The position numbers and the translations under genes are program-made. A stretch of DNA of 24,875 nt from Pseudomonadota bacterium (GTDB lineage: Bacteria > Pseudomonadota > Gammaproteobacteria > Burkholderiales > Burkholderiaceae_C), in assembly GCA_023415035.1 (NCBI GenBank), contig JAEZLX010000192.1, positions 1 through 24,875 of the forward strand, given 5' to 3'. Positions 8,913 to 16,662 of the stretch are shown piece by piece (within the stretch, counting starts at the first letter, position 1; each line of letters opens with the position of its first letter). Below the pieces are notes generated by a model. The model had not been told where the DNA came from, did no database searches, and saw only the letters and a program-made list of their open reading frames with translations.

Positions 8913-10894
8913 ACATTCGCCGCGCTTACTACTCGTCAACGCTGGCGTCATTTCTTCAACGGACCTCCGACAACATTCTCGGTGAGTTGACGCACCACAG
9001 TGGCTTTGCCATTGAGTTGAATCAGCGTGATGCCTGGATGCGGCAGATCGCGATTCTTCAGGAGCAGCTGACACCGTGGTCAACGACAGGGCACATCTTT
9101 CTGGAATTTGTGGTCCCCCGGATGGGCCGCCGCATTGATGTACTGGTGGTGATTCAGAATGCGGTACTGGTGATCGAGTTCAAGGTCGGCGAATCGGTGT
9201 TCACTCGCGCCGCCGTGGATCAAGTCTGGGACTACGCACTGGATCTGAAGAACTTTCACGAGCCCAGCCATGAGATCACCATCGCACCCATCCTCGTGGC
9301 GACCGAGTCAGACACTGTGCATAGCGCGGTCGCCGCCAGTCACCACAATGATGGTGTCTTGCTACCCATCAAGACGGCCCCAAGTTCTTTGCGCGCTTGC
9401 ATTGCATCCGTACTATGGCTGAGCGAAGGCCCTGCGATCGATCCACTGGCCTGGATGCAGGGACGATATAAGCCGACCCCAACCATTGTGGAAGCAGCTT
9501 CCGCCTTGTATGGCCGGCACTCCGTGGCAGACCTCTCACGCAGCGACGCAGGGGCCAAGAACCTGGCCGTCACTTCCACAGCCATCGACAACCTCATTCA
9601 TCGCGCGCGATCGCTGCACCGAAAAGCGATCTGCTTTGTCACGGGTGTGCCCGGCGCTGGCAAGACACTGGTTGGCCTCGATGTCGCGACAAGGCACATG
9701 GATGCCTCAAGCGAACTACACAGTGTTTACCTCTCGGGCAATGGACCTCTGGTCAAGATCCTTTGCGAAGCGCTGACGCGCGACGCAGTCGCCCGTGCGC
9801 GAGCCAAGAGCACGCGGCTGCGCGCGGGAGAAACTCGCAAGGCGGTAGAAGCGTTCATCCAGAACGTTCACCACTTCAGAGATGCCTATCTGGTTGACGA
9901 GAAGCCCCCCATCGATCACGTGGTGATATTTGATGAGGCCCAGCGTGCCTGGACACTGGAGCAGACGGCAAAGTTCATGGCTCAGAAAAAAGGGCGCCCC
10001 AACTTCAACCGCTCGGAACCCGAATTCCTGATCTCATGCATGGACCGACACCAAGATTGGGCCGTGGTGATCTGCCTGGTCGGCGGAGGGCAGGAGATCA
10101 ACACCGGCGAGGCTGGAATCAGCGAGTGGCTGCGTGCCATTGAACATCACTTCCCCACATGGGAAGTCCATATCTCGCCGCACTTAACCGACAGCGAATA
10201 CGCAGCAACCGAAGCCATCGCGTCGCTTCGGCAAACCGCAGATGTCGTGTTCAACGAAGACTTGCACCTATCCGTGTCCATGCGGTCATTTCGCGCGGAA
10301 CACGTCTCCGCATTTGTGAAGCACTTGCTGGATCAAGACGTGATCTTGGCCCGCCGTGCATGGCAAGCCATTGAGCGGAGATACCCCATCGCGCTTGCTC
10401 GCGATCTGAACAAGGCCAAGCAATGGGTCAAATCACAAGCCCGCGGCTCAGAGCGCTACGGCATCGTGGGGTCTTCACAGGCCGAACGGCTGAAGCCCCA
10501 CGCCATCGATGTGAGGTCTCCAATGGACCCCGTTCACTGGTTCCTTGATGGAAAGGACGATGTGCGCTCCTCCTACTACCTGGAGAGTGTCGCCACTGAA
10601 TTTCATGTGCAGGGCCTTGAACTTGACTGGGCCTGTGTGGTGTGGGACGCTGATCTGCGTATCGGGCCCAATGGCTGGCGCTATCACCAGTTCGTAGGCA
10701 ACCGGTGGCAGAACATCCACAAGGCCGAAAGGCAAACCTACTTGAAGAACGCCTATCGCGTGTTGTTGACCCGCGCTCGCCAAGGCATGGTCATCGTCGT
10801 TCCCCAAGGGGATGCAGAAGATCCAACACGTGATCCAGCGTTCTACGATCCCATCTTCGACTATCTGCAAGGCCTGGGTATTCAATCAATCTGA
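8909..10894 (+). CDS. PD-(D/E)XK nuclease-like / SF1 helicase protein (DUF2075)
   Basis: The protein has 661 residues. The N-terminal part looks like a PD-(D/E)XK nuclease: RRIDVLVV with Asp77, then VLVIEFKVG with Glu90-x-Lys92, then AAVDQVWDYALDL. The C-terminal two thirds is the DUF2075 (Schlafen group 3-like) helicase core of superfamily 1. It has Walker A GVPGAGKT at 246-253, Walker B VVIFDEAQRAW with Asp342-Glu343, a motif III-like CLVGGGQEINTGEAG, EFHVQGLELDWACVVWD and the motif VI-like YRVLLTRARQGMVIVVP near 617. The nuclease motif residues all appear intact. The ATG at 8909 overlaps the TGA of the HNH gene by four bases, indicating translational coupling. Codon use is less GC-biased than in gyrB or the transporters downstream. 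It is probably the motor and nuclease subunit of a defence system; that role is inference. Confidence 0.85.
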   Translation: MNIRRAYYSSTLASFLQRTSDNILGELTHHSGFAIELNQRDAWMRQIAILQEQLTPWSTTGHIFLEFVVPRMGRRIDVLVVIQNAVLVIEFKVGESVFTRAAVDQVWDYALDLKNFHEPSHEITIAPILVATESDTVHSAVAASHHNDGVLLPIKTAPSSLRACIASVLWLSEGPAIDPLAWMQGRYKPTPTIVEAASALYGRHSVADLSRSDAGAKNLAVTSTAIDNLIHRARSLHRKAICFVTGVPGAGKTLVGLDVATRHMDASSELHSVYLSGNGPLVKILCEALTRDAVARARAKSTRLRAGETRKAVEAFIQNVHHFRDAYLVDEKPPIDHVVIFDEAQRAWTLEQTAKFMAQKKGRPNFNRSEPEFLISCMDRHQDWAVVICLVGGGQEINTGEAGISEWLRAIEHHFPTWEVHISPHLTDSEYAATEAIASLRQTADVVFNEDLHLSVSMRSFRAEHVSAFVKHLLDQDVILARRAWQAIERRYPIALARDLNKAKQWVKSQARGSERYGIVGSSQAERLKPHAIDVRSPMDPVHWFLDGKDDVRSSYYLESVATEFHVQGLELDWACVVWDADLRIGPNGWRYHQFVGNRWQNIHKAERQTYLKNAYRVLLTRARQGMVIVVPQGDAEDPTRDPAFYDPIFDYLQGLGIQSI

Positions 10895-10921
10895 TAACAA
10901 GGGGAAGAGGAGGACCAAGAA

Positions 10922-11032
10922 ATGCTGCTGAAATCGGCAGACGACAAATCAAAGCGTGTACGACTGCTGGAAGACCTGCAGCAGTCTTCGCAGCTGGACG
11001 CCCGCCAGCGAGAGTGGCTAACAGGCCGTTGA
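10922..11032 (+). pseudogene. N-terminal stump of a fourth operon gene, probably NERD-type
   Basis: A strong ribosome site GAGGAGG (10907-10913) lies 8 bases before the ATG at 10922. The frame reads 36 residues, MLLKSADDKSKRVRLLEDLQ and then QSSQLDARQREWLTGR, before a TGA. From memory this matches the start of NERD (nuclease-related) domain proteins, which continue with a GIQGERDAA-like segment that is missing here. The last codons and the stop come from the end of an insertion sequence, so the gene was interrupted and its remainder was later lost. It starts 27 bases after the helicase gene, so it was once the fourth member of the operon. Confidence 0.6.
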
Positions 11033-11330
11033 AAAATCCTTCTCCGCCGCCCGCGTCTGCCGCTACGATCTGAAGCCATCCCGGAACAACTGCGACGAGA
11101 AAGATGAGAGGCAACCAAGACTTCCAGGGGGCGATGTTCAGCTACATCAGCCTTGAAGAGCGCGTGCCAGCGGCACACCCGCTGCGCAAGTTGCGCGCCG
11201 TGGTCGATGCGCTGCTGGCAACCATGCACCGCGAGTTCGAAGCGGTGCATGCCCGCCGTGGCCGCCCCTCGGTGCCGCCGGAGATGCTGCTCAAGGCCTT
11301 GCTGCTGCAGATCCAGTTTCCTGTTCGCGG
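11021..11330 (+). mobile_element. Remnant of an IS1182/IS5-type insertion sequence (one end plus transposase start)
   Basis: ACAGGCCGTTGAAAAATCC at 11021-11039 has the look of the terminal repeat of IS1182-type elements. About 70 bases later a transposase begins. The element is cut after about 300 bases, and no matching right end or target duplication is visible before the eamA gene. A deletion probably removed the rest of the element together with the body of the NERD-like gene. Confidence 0.65.
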
Positions 11331-11379
11331 CTCATGGGTAAGGATCGGGAATCCATCAGGTGCTTCTTGGCACCGGTGA
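11104..11379 (+). pseudogene. Truncated transposase (DUF772-type N-terminus)
   Basis: The reading frame starts at an ATG preceded by GAGAAAG. It gives MRGNQDFQGAMFSYISLEER, then PLRKLRAVVDALL and RRGRPSVPPEMLLKALLLQI, the conserved N-terminal domain of IS1182/IS5-type transposases, which bears no catalytic residues. After about residue 75 (near position 11325) the sequence stops matching the family and runs through unrelated codons to a stop at 11377-11379. The DDE catalytic domain is absent, so the product cannot transpose. The 11330-11413 interval holds no other gene. Confidence 0.8.
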
Positions 11380-11413
11380 TTGTGCCGCGTGCGATCCCGA
11401 CAAGGCTCCCGGA

Positions 11414-12334
11414 TCAGGTCGCGGTACGCTCCCGCCAAGCCCACAAACGCCCGCCACTCTGGTTCACCACCATCCCGGCCAGCACGGTGACGGTGCCGGC
11501 CCATTGCAGCGGGGTGGGCACTTCGCCCAGCAGCGTCATCGCGGCCACCAGGCCCACCACCGGCACCAGCAGCGAGAACGGTGTCACGCGGCCGGCAGGA
11601 TGGCGCTGCAGCAGCCTGGTCCACAGGCTGTAGGCCAACAGCGTGGCAAGCAGGGCTAAGTAGGTCACGGCGAAAAGGGCGCGGCCGTCGAAGCCGGCGA
11701 TCTGCTTCGCCATGCTGGCGGTGCCGTCCACCCAGGCCGAGAGCAGCAGGAAGGGAACAATGGGCACGAGGCTGCTCCAGACGATGAAGGGGAAGGGCTC
11801 GTACGCGCCGGCCTGCGCGGCGCGGCGCGCGACCAGGTTCGACACCGCCCACATGAAGGCCGCCCCCAGCGTGAGCACGAAGCCGATCAGGGTCATCTGC
11901 CGCGCGCCCTCGCCGTGGGCACCCGCGATCATGAGCAGGCCCACAAAGGCGATGAGCAGACCCAGCCATTGCCAGGCGCGCGCGCGCTCGCCCAGCAAGG
12001 TCGCGGCCATGACGAGCGTGAAGAAGGCCTGTGTCTGCATCACGACCGAGGCCATGCCCGCGGTCATGCCCAGGCGCAGGCCCAGGAACAACAGGCCGAA
12101 TTGGCCCACGCCCTGCGCCAGCCCGTAGGCCATGATGTAGCGCCAGGGCATGGCGGGGCAGCGAACGAACACGATGAAAGGCAGCGAGGCCGCAGCAAAG
12201 CGCAGCGCGCCCAGCATCATCGGGCTGAGCGACTGCAGGCCGATCTTCATGACCACGAAGTTCAGCCCCCAGATGACAATGACGCCGAGAGCCCGCAGCA
12301 GGTCGCCGCGCGAGAGGTGGGTCGGGGCCGTCAT
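11414..12334 (-). CDS. eamA: EamA/DMT-family exporter
   Basis: The product is a 306-residue inner-membrane protein with about ten hydrophobic helices in two EamA repeats. It is close to E. coli EamA (O-acetylserine/cysteine exporter). Shared features include VIWGLNFVVMKIGL, LRFAAASLPFIVFV, MASVVMQTQAFFTL, WSSLVPIVPFLLLS, DGTASM and SLLVPVVGL. EamA proteins export small metabolites, in E. coli cysteine-pathway compounds. The ATG at 12334 overlaps the TGA of the upstream epimerase gene (ATGA), so it is the last gene of the five-gene minus-strand unit. Its substrate in this setting could be a product of the pathway rather than cysteine. Confidence 0.9.
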   Translation of the reverse strand: MTAPTHLSRGDLLRALGVIVIWGLNFVVMKIGLQSLSPMMLGALRFAAASLPFIVFVRCPAMPWRYIMAYGLAQGVGQFGLLFLGLRLGMTAGMASVVMQTQAFFTLVMAATLLGERARAWQWLGLLIAFVGLLMIAGAHGEGARQMTLIGFVLTLGAAFMWAVSNLVARRAAQAGAYEPFPFIVWSSLVPIVPFLLLSAWVDGTASMAKQIAGFDGRALFAVTYLALLATLLAYSLWTRLLQRHPAGRVTPFSLLVPVVGLVAAMTLLGEVPTPLQWAGTVTVLAGMVVNQSGGRLWAWRERTAT

Positions 12335-13380
12335 GCGCCGGCCCGGCCTTCGAGCGGCATGTCGGGCGGCAGCGCGCCCACATGCACCGGCCTGCCCTGA
12401 CTGGCCCGCGCCAGGATGAAGGCGTCCAGCGCCTGCGCGCTGGTCTTGCGCGGTGTGTAGCCGAACAGGTTCTTGAGGGCGATGTTCAGCAGCACGGGCC
12501 GGTAGCGCAGGAAGTCCAGCTGCTCGGGCCCGTAGCGCGTGAGGCCCAGACTCGAACCCACGGCCAGCGCTGCCGTGAGCAGCCCCGCCGGCAGATCACG
12601 CGTGCGCTTTCCCAGGCGCGCGGCGATCTGGTGGATGGTCAGCGCGCCGTCGCCGGCCAGGTTGTAGCAGCCCGCAGGCGCGCCTTCGAGCGCGTGGCAG
12701 ATGGCGCCGGCCACGTCCTCGTCCCAGACAAAGACGAAGGGGCTCTCGCTGCCTTTCACGGCCAGCAGGCGGGGCTTTTCGAACAGGGCGGTGATCTGGT
12801 TGTCAACCCGCTCGCCTAGAATGGTGCCGATGCGCAGCACGGTCTGCACCAGCTCCGGATGCTCCATGCGCCACTGGGCCAGCATGTCCTCGACCAGGCG
12901 TTTGTGGTGCGAATAGGCAAAGCTCTCGTTGCCGCGCAGCGGGTGCGATTCGGTGAGCCACGCGGGGTTGTCGGCGTGGTAGCCATAGGCCGCACCGCTG
13001 GAGGACACGATGAGGTGTCGCACGCGCTGGCCCACGCAGGCGGCCAGCACGTTGCGCGTGCCGTTGACATCGACGTCGTACTCGATGGCGCGGCTGGAGT
13101 CACGCCCCGGCGTGACGATGGAGGCCAGGTGCACCACGGTGTCGATCGCAAGCTCGTGCAGCGTGTCCGCGAGCGTGGGGTCGCGCACGTCCTGCACGCG
13201 ATAGAAGACGCCGGGCAGCCGGCGCTCGGGCGGCACCTCGCGGACGTCCACAACGGCAATGGCATCGGTGTCGGGGCGACGGGCCAATGCCGCCACCAGG
13301 CCACGGCCAAGGAAGCCGTCACCACCGGTGATGAGGATGCGGCGCGCGCGCGGCGCGTGCAGGTGTCTTGCGTCCATCAT
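12331..13380 (-). CDS. NAD-dependent epimerase/dehydratase (extended SDR, 3-beta-HSD-like)
   Basis: The protein has 349 residues. The Rossmann motif ILITGGDGFLGRGL starts near residue 14. DVREVPPERR has the acidic residue that usually selects NAD. LIVSSSGAAYGY and the catalytic YSHHK follow, giving the Ser-Tyr-Lys set of extended SDRs. The C-terminal region (DEDVAGAICHALEG, YNLAGDGALT) is typical of NAD-dependent epimerases and of 3-beta-hydroxysteroid dehydrogenase-like members. The ATG at 13380 overlaps the TGA of the symporter gene; another ATG follows at 13377. It may act on a hydroxyl or keto group of the compound handled by the neighbouring monooxygenase and SDR; the substrate cannot be read from the sequence. 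Confidence 0.85.
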   Translation of the reverse strand: MMDARHLHAPRARRILITGGDGFLGRGLVAALARRPDTDAIAVVDVREVPPERRLPGVFYRVQDVRDPTLADTLHELAIDTVVHLASIVTPGRDSSRAIEYDVDVNGTRNVLAACVGQRVRHLIVSSSGAAYGYHADNPAWLTESHPLRGNESFAYSHHKRLVEDMLAQWRMEHPELVQTVLRIGTILGERVDNQITALFEKPRLLAVKGSESPFVFVWDEDVAGAICHALEGAPAGCYNLAGDGALTIHQIAARLGKRTRDLPAGLLTAALAVGSSLGLTRYGPEQLDFLRYRPVLLNIALKNLFGYTPRKTSAQALDAFILARASQGRPVHVGALPPDMPLEGRAGA

Positions 13381-14306
13381 GCCTGCACCGCCTCCTTGAC
13401 CGGGGCACCCGCCGGCTGGCGACGCCCCCACCACTCGGCCAGCACCAGACCGGCGATGATGTCCCAGAAGCCCCAGACACCGGCCACCACGGCCATGCCG
13501 CCCAGACCGCCGAAGAAGCTGAAGATGAGCACCAGGCCCAGGCCCGCGTTGCGGATGCCGACCTCGATGCTCACCGCGCGCCGGTCATAGTCCTGCAGAC
13601 CGGTGAAGCGCGCGCACAGGTAGCCCGTGCCGAAGGCCAGCGCGTCGTGCAGCGCCACGGCCATGAGCACGAGACCGACGTAGTCGAGGAAATAGCGCCA
13701 GTTGCCGGCAATGGCGCCGATGATGAAGGCGATCAGCGCCAGGAAGCTGACGATGCTCACGCCGCGCTTGACGCGTGCCGTGAGGGCAGGAAAGCGGTAC
13801 GCGCACCACAGGCCCAGCGCGAAGGGCAGGCCGATGATGGCCACGATGTGGCCGATCATCTCCAGCGGGTCCAGCGCGATCGAGCGCAGCAGCACCGAAG
13901 CCTCGGGGTGCAGGCTGCCCCAGAAGGCGAAGTTCAGCGGCATGACCACGATGGCGATGGCGTTGGAGATGGCCGTCATCGACACCGACAGCGCCACATT
14001 GCCCCTGGCCCGGAAGGTGAGGATGTTGGACACGTTGCCCGGCGGGCAGCAGGCCACCAGGATCATGCCCAGTGCGATGCTGGGGCCGACCCCGAGCAGG
14101 CGCGTGAGCATGTAGGTGACGGCGGGCAACACGATGAACTGCGCCGCCACGCCCACGCTGATGGCCCAGGGCATGCGCAGCACGCGGCGGAAGTCGTCGA
14201 TGCGGGTGTCCAGCGCGATGCCGAACATCAGGAAGCCCAGCACCGCGTTGAGCACCGCCAGCGAGGCGGGGTTGAAGTTCAGGCGGATTTCGTCCACAGG
14301 CAGCAT
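13377..14306 (-). CDS. Bile acid:sodium symporter family transporter (BASS)
   Basis: This 309-residue membrane protein has about nine to ten hydrophobic helices. Family motifs are visible: the crossover region CCPPGNVSNILTFRARGNVALSVSMT-like sequence at about residues 85-112, and EVGIRNAGLGLVLI near 245, corresponding to the ExGxQN-type second crossover. BASS proteins couple sodium entry to uptake of organic anions such as bile acids, pantoate or 2-keto acids. It starts 20 bases after the monooxygenase stop and overlaps the epimerase start, so it is translated with them. It is a likely importer of the compound metabolised by the cluster (inference). Confidence 0.9.
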   Translation of the reverse strand: MLPVDEIRLNFNPASLAVLNAVLGFLMFGIALDTRIDDFRRVLRMPWAISVGVAAQFIVLPAVTYMLTRLLGVGPSIALGMILVACCPPGNVSNILTFRARGNVALSVSMTAISNAIAIVVMPLNFAFWGSLHPEASVLLRSIALDPLEMIGHIVAIIGLPFALGLWCAYRFPALTARVKRGVSIVSFLALIAFIIGAIAGNWRYFLDYVGLVLMAVALHDALAFGTGYLCARFTGLQDYDRRAVSIEVGIRNAGLGLVLIFSFFGGLGGMAVVAGVWGFWDIIAGLVLAEWWGRRQPAGAPVKEAVQA

Positions 14307-14326
14307 GGCAGTCTCCCGGTGTCGCC

Positions 14327-15688
14327 TCAGGCCAGCGCGGCCGCGGCCTTGCGCACGGCGGCGCGGTAGGTGTCCTTGTGGACGTAATAGGCCATGCGCT
14401 CGAGCTTGAGGTATTTGAAGCCGCCCGACATGTCCGGTGACGGGCCCCGGATGGCCTGCCCGAACTGCTTCGCGGCAGGCAAGCCCACGTCCAGCCCCTT
14501 GAGAAAACGCGCCACCAGCTCGGCCTGCTCATAGCGGCCCTGCCAGCCGATGCCGCTGGCCTCGATCATGCCCAGCACGGCCAGGCGCTGCCAGCGCGGC
14601 GAGAAGATGTTCAGGTACAGCTGCGGTGCCATGCCCTGCCAGTTCAGATGCGCGCGGTCGATGAAGGGGTAGTGCAGCGTGTAGCCGGTGGCCGCCATCA
14701 CCAAGTCGTAGTCGGCCTGGGTGCCATCCCTGAAGTGCACGGTGTGTCCGTCAAAACGCGCGATGTCGGGCCGCACACGGATGTCGCCATGGCCCAGGTG
14801 GTGCAGGATGAGCGAGTTGACCACCGGGTGCGACTCGTACATCTTGTACTCGGGCTTGGGAAAGCCGAAGCGCGTCGGGTCGCCCGTGAACCACTTGAGC
14901 ACGACGCTGTCGATGCGCTGCTTGAGCCAGGGCGGCAAGGGCTTCTTGCCGCCAAGCGTGTCGGCCGGTTTGCCGAAGATGTACTTGGGCACGAAGTAGT
15001 AGCCGCGGCGCACCGAGATGTCCACACTGGCGGCGTAGTGCACGGCGTCCACCGCGATGTCGCAGCCCGAGTTGCCGGCGCCCACGATGAGCACGCGCTT
15101 GCCCTTGAACTGCTCGGCGTGCTTGTAGGACGCGGTGTGCAGCAGCTCGCCCGCGAACTGTCCCTCGAAGCGCGGCATGTTGGGTTCGGCCAGCGTGCCG
15201 TTGGCGATGACCACGCCCTTGTAGATGGCGGTTTCGGGCGTGCCGTCAGGACGGCGCACCGTCACGCGCCAGGGCGATTCCGGCGTGTCGTTGACAGGCT
15301 CCACCCTTAGCACCGGGGTGTTGAAGCGGAAATGACGCCGCAGGTCGAAGTGGTCGGCAAAGTCGCTGAAGTAGCGACTGAGTTCGCGGTGGCTTGGATA
15401 GTCGGCCACGTCGTCGGGCATGGGAAATTCGCTGAACTCGGTGGTGCGCTTGCTCGAGATCAGGTGCGCCGACTCATACACCGTGGAGCGCGGGTTGCGG
15501 ATGTTCCACAGCCCGCCGACATCGCTCCAGGCCTCGAATCCCTGGAAGGGGATGCCCAGTTTCTGCAGGTTGCGCGCGCCGGCCAGGCCCGAGGGGCCGG
15601 CCCCGATCAGCGCGATCATCTGGTCGGTGGGGGCACCGGCGGCGGTGGGGGCGGCCTGTGCCGCCTGGGGTTGGTTGTCTCTCATCAT
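14327..15688 (-). CDS. Flavin-dependent monooxygenase (class B, FMO-type)
   Basis: The protein has 453 residues and inserts one oxygen atom using FAD and NADPH. It has the FAD site MIALIGAGPSGLAGARNL near residue 25, the class B signature FAGELLHTASY (FxGxxxHxxxY), and the NADPH site VLIVGAGNSGCD soon after. MAATGYTLHYPFI near residue 310 is the usual ATG motif. The Tyr at the end of the signature fits FMO-like enzymes rather than the Trp-Pro/Asp of classical Baeyer-Villiger enzymes, though ketone oxidation is still possible. AAGAAG lies just before two tandem ATGs (15688 and 15685), and either could start. The frame is open further upstream but that part overlaps the SDR gene antiphase and is not coding. 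Confidence 0.92.
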   Translation of the reverse strand: MMRDNQPQAAQAAPTAAGAPTDQMIALIGAGPSGLAGARNLQKLGIPFQGFEAWSDVGGLWNIRNPRSTVYESAHLISSKRTTEFSEFPMPDDVADYPSHRELSRYFSDFADHFDLRRHFRFNTPVLRVEPVNDTPESPWRVTVRRPDGTPETAIYKGVVIANGTLAEPNMPRFEGQFAGELLHTASYKHAEQFKGKRVLIVGAGNSGCDIAVDAVHYAASVDISVRRGYYFVPKYIFGKPADTLGGKKPLPPWLKQRIDSVVLKWFTGDPTRFGFPKPEYKMYESHPVVNSLILHHLGHGDIRVRPDIARFDGHTVHFRDGTQADYDLVMAATGYTLHYPFIDRAHLNWQGMAPQLYLNIFSPRWQRLAVLGMIEASGIGWQGRYEQAELVARFLKGLDVGLPAAKQFGQAIRGPSPDMSGGFKYLKLERMAYYVHKDTYRAAVRKAAAALA

Positions 15689-15723
15689 TCTTCTTGTGCC
15701 AGGGGTCGGAAATCGGTGTGTCG

Positions 15724-16569
15724 TCAGTCGGCCGCCGGTGGCGGTGCCGCGCCACCCAGGCCCGGGATGGGCGTGCTGCCCGGCTCGCCGGGCCGGGGCT
15801 TGCGCGGCTGGTTCAGCAGGACGCGGTCGTGCGCGCGGGCAGGCAGACAGGCCAGCAGGCGCGAGAGCCAGCCGATGCGCCGGGGCAGCACGATGTGCTC
15901 GCGCCCCCGCGCCACGCCCTGCAGCAGCAGGCGGGCGGCGACATCGGCATCCATGAGGCCGGGCATGGCAAAGCGGTTGCCCGCCGTCAGCGGCGTGCGC
16001 AGGTAGCCCGGGCTGACGGTGTGCACGGTGACCGCGCTGCCACGGCACTCGGCACGCAAGCTCTCCAGATAACGGATCAGCCCGCCCTTGCTGGCACAGT
16101 AGGCGCCGTTGCCCGGCATGCCACGCCAGCCCGCAATGCTGGCCACGCCGACCAGGGCACAGCGCGCGCCGGGGGTCTGGCGCGCCGCCTTCAGGAACGG
16201 CTGGAAGGTGGTGGCCGGCCCCAGCAGGTTGATTTCCAGCATGCGGCGCATGACAGCCAGGTCCGCGGCCTCGGCGGTGTCCATGCCGCCGGCCACACCG
16301 GCATTGGCCACCACCAGATCGGGCAAACCGGCGCGCCCGATGCATTCGGTGGCGATCGGCTGCATGGCGGCGCTGTCGGACACGTCGGCAATGTGGATGC
16401 CGACCCGGTCGGGCGCCTGATCGGCCAGGCGCTGCAGCACCTCGCGGTTCAGCCCCACCAGGGTCAGGCTCGCGCCGGTGCCCAGCAGCTCGCGCGCCAG
16501 CGCCTGACCTAGGCCTCCACAGGCACCGGTGATGACGGCATGGCGAAAGGGCAGGGAAGAGGCTCGCAT
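15724..16569 (-). CDS. Short-chain dehydrogenase/reductase
   Basis: The protein has 281 residues. The cofactor motif TGACGGLGQA (TGxxxGxG) is near residue 14, VVANAGVAGG is the NAG structural motif, GVASIAG carries the catalytic Ser, and YCASK is the catalytic YxxxK. SDRs of this type interconvert alcohols and ketones with NAD(P). A Pro-rich C-terminal tail of about 30 residues (RKPRPGEPGSTPIPG) is unusual for a classical SDR. It is the first gene of the minus-strand unit, 35 bases before the monooxygenase, and is divergent from the IclR regulator. An alcohol to ketone step before oxygenation is a reasonable inference. Confidence 0.92.
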   Translation of the reverse strand: MRASSLPFRHAVITGACGGLGQALARELLGTGASLTLVGLNREVLQRLADQAPDRVGIHIADVSDSAAMQPIATECIGRAGLPDLVVANAGVAGGMDTAEAADLAVMRRMLEINLLGPATTFQPFLKAARQTPGARCALVGVASIAGWRGMPGNGAYCASKGGLIRYLESLRAECRGSAVTVHTVSPGYLRTPLTAGNRFAMPGLMDADVAARLLLQGVARGREHIVLPRRIGWLSRLLACLPARAHDRVLLNQPRKPRPGEPGSTPIPGLGGAAPPPAAD

Positions 16570-16620
16570 GGGCAGGCTGGCGGATATCGCTTGTGCCGCA
16601 CTGTAGAAGGAAGGCAGAAT

Positions 16621-16656
16621 ATTCCGGAAAAATTTGCGAAATCGTCCCGGATTCCG
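16621..16656. promoter_or_regulatory. Candidate IclR operator in the divergent promoter region
   Basis: The 93-base gap between the SDR and iclR starts holds a direct repeat ATTCCG (16621-16626 and 16651-16656). The first copy lies within the palindrome TTCCGGAA (16622-16629), and AT-rich AAAAATTTGCGAAAT sits between. IclR proteins often bind imperfect palindromes in such shared gaps. This is a pattern-based guess. Confidence 0.35.
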
Positions 16657-16662
16657 AGATTC

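Noticed and set aside
14327..16345. A 672-codon frame suggesting an SDR-monooxygenase fusion
   Set aside because: The extra N-terminal part is out of frame with the real SDR, which has its own complete motifs and stop at 15724. The monooxygenase starts at 15688.
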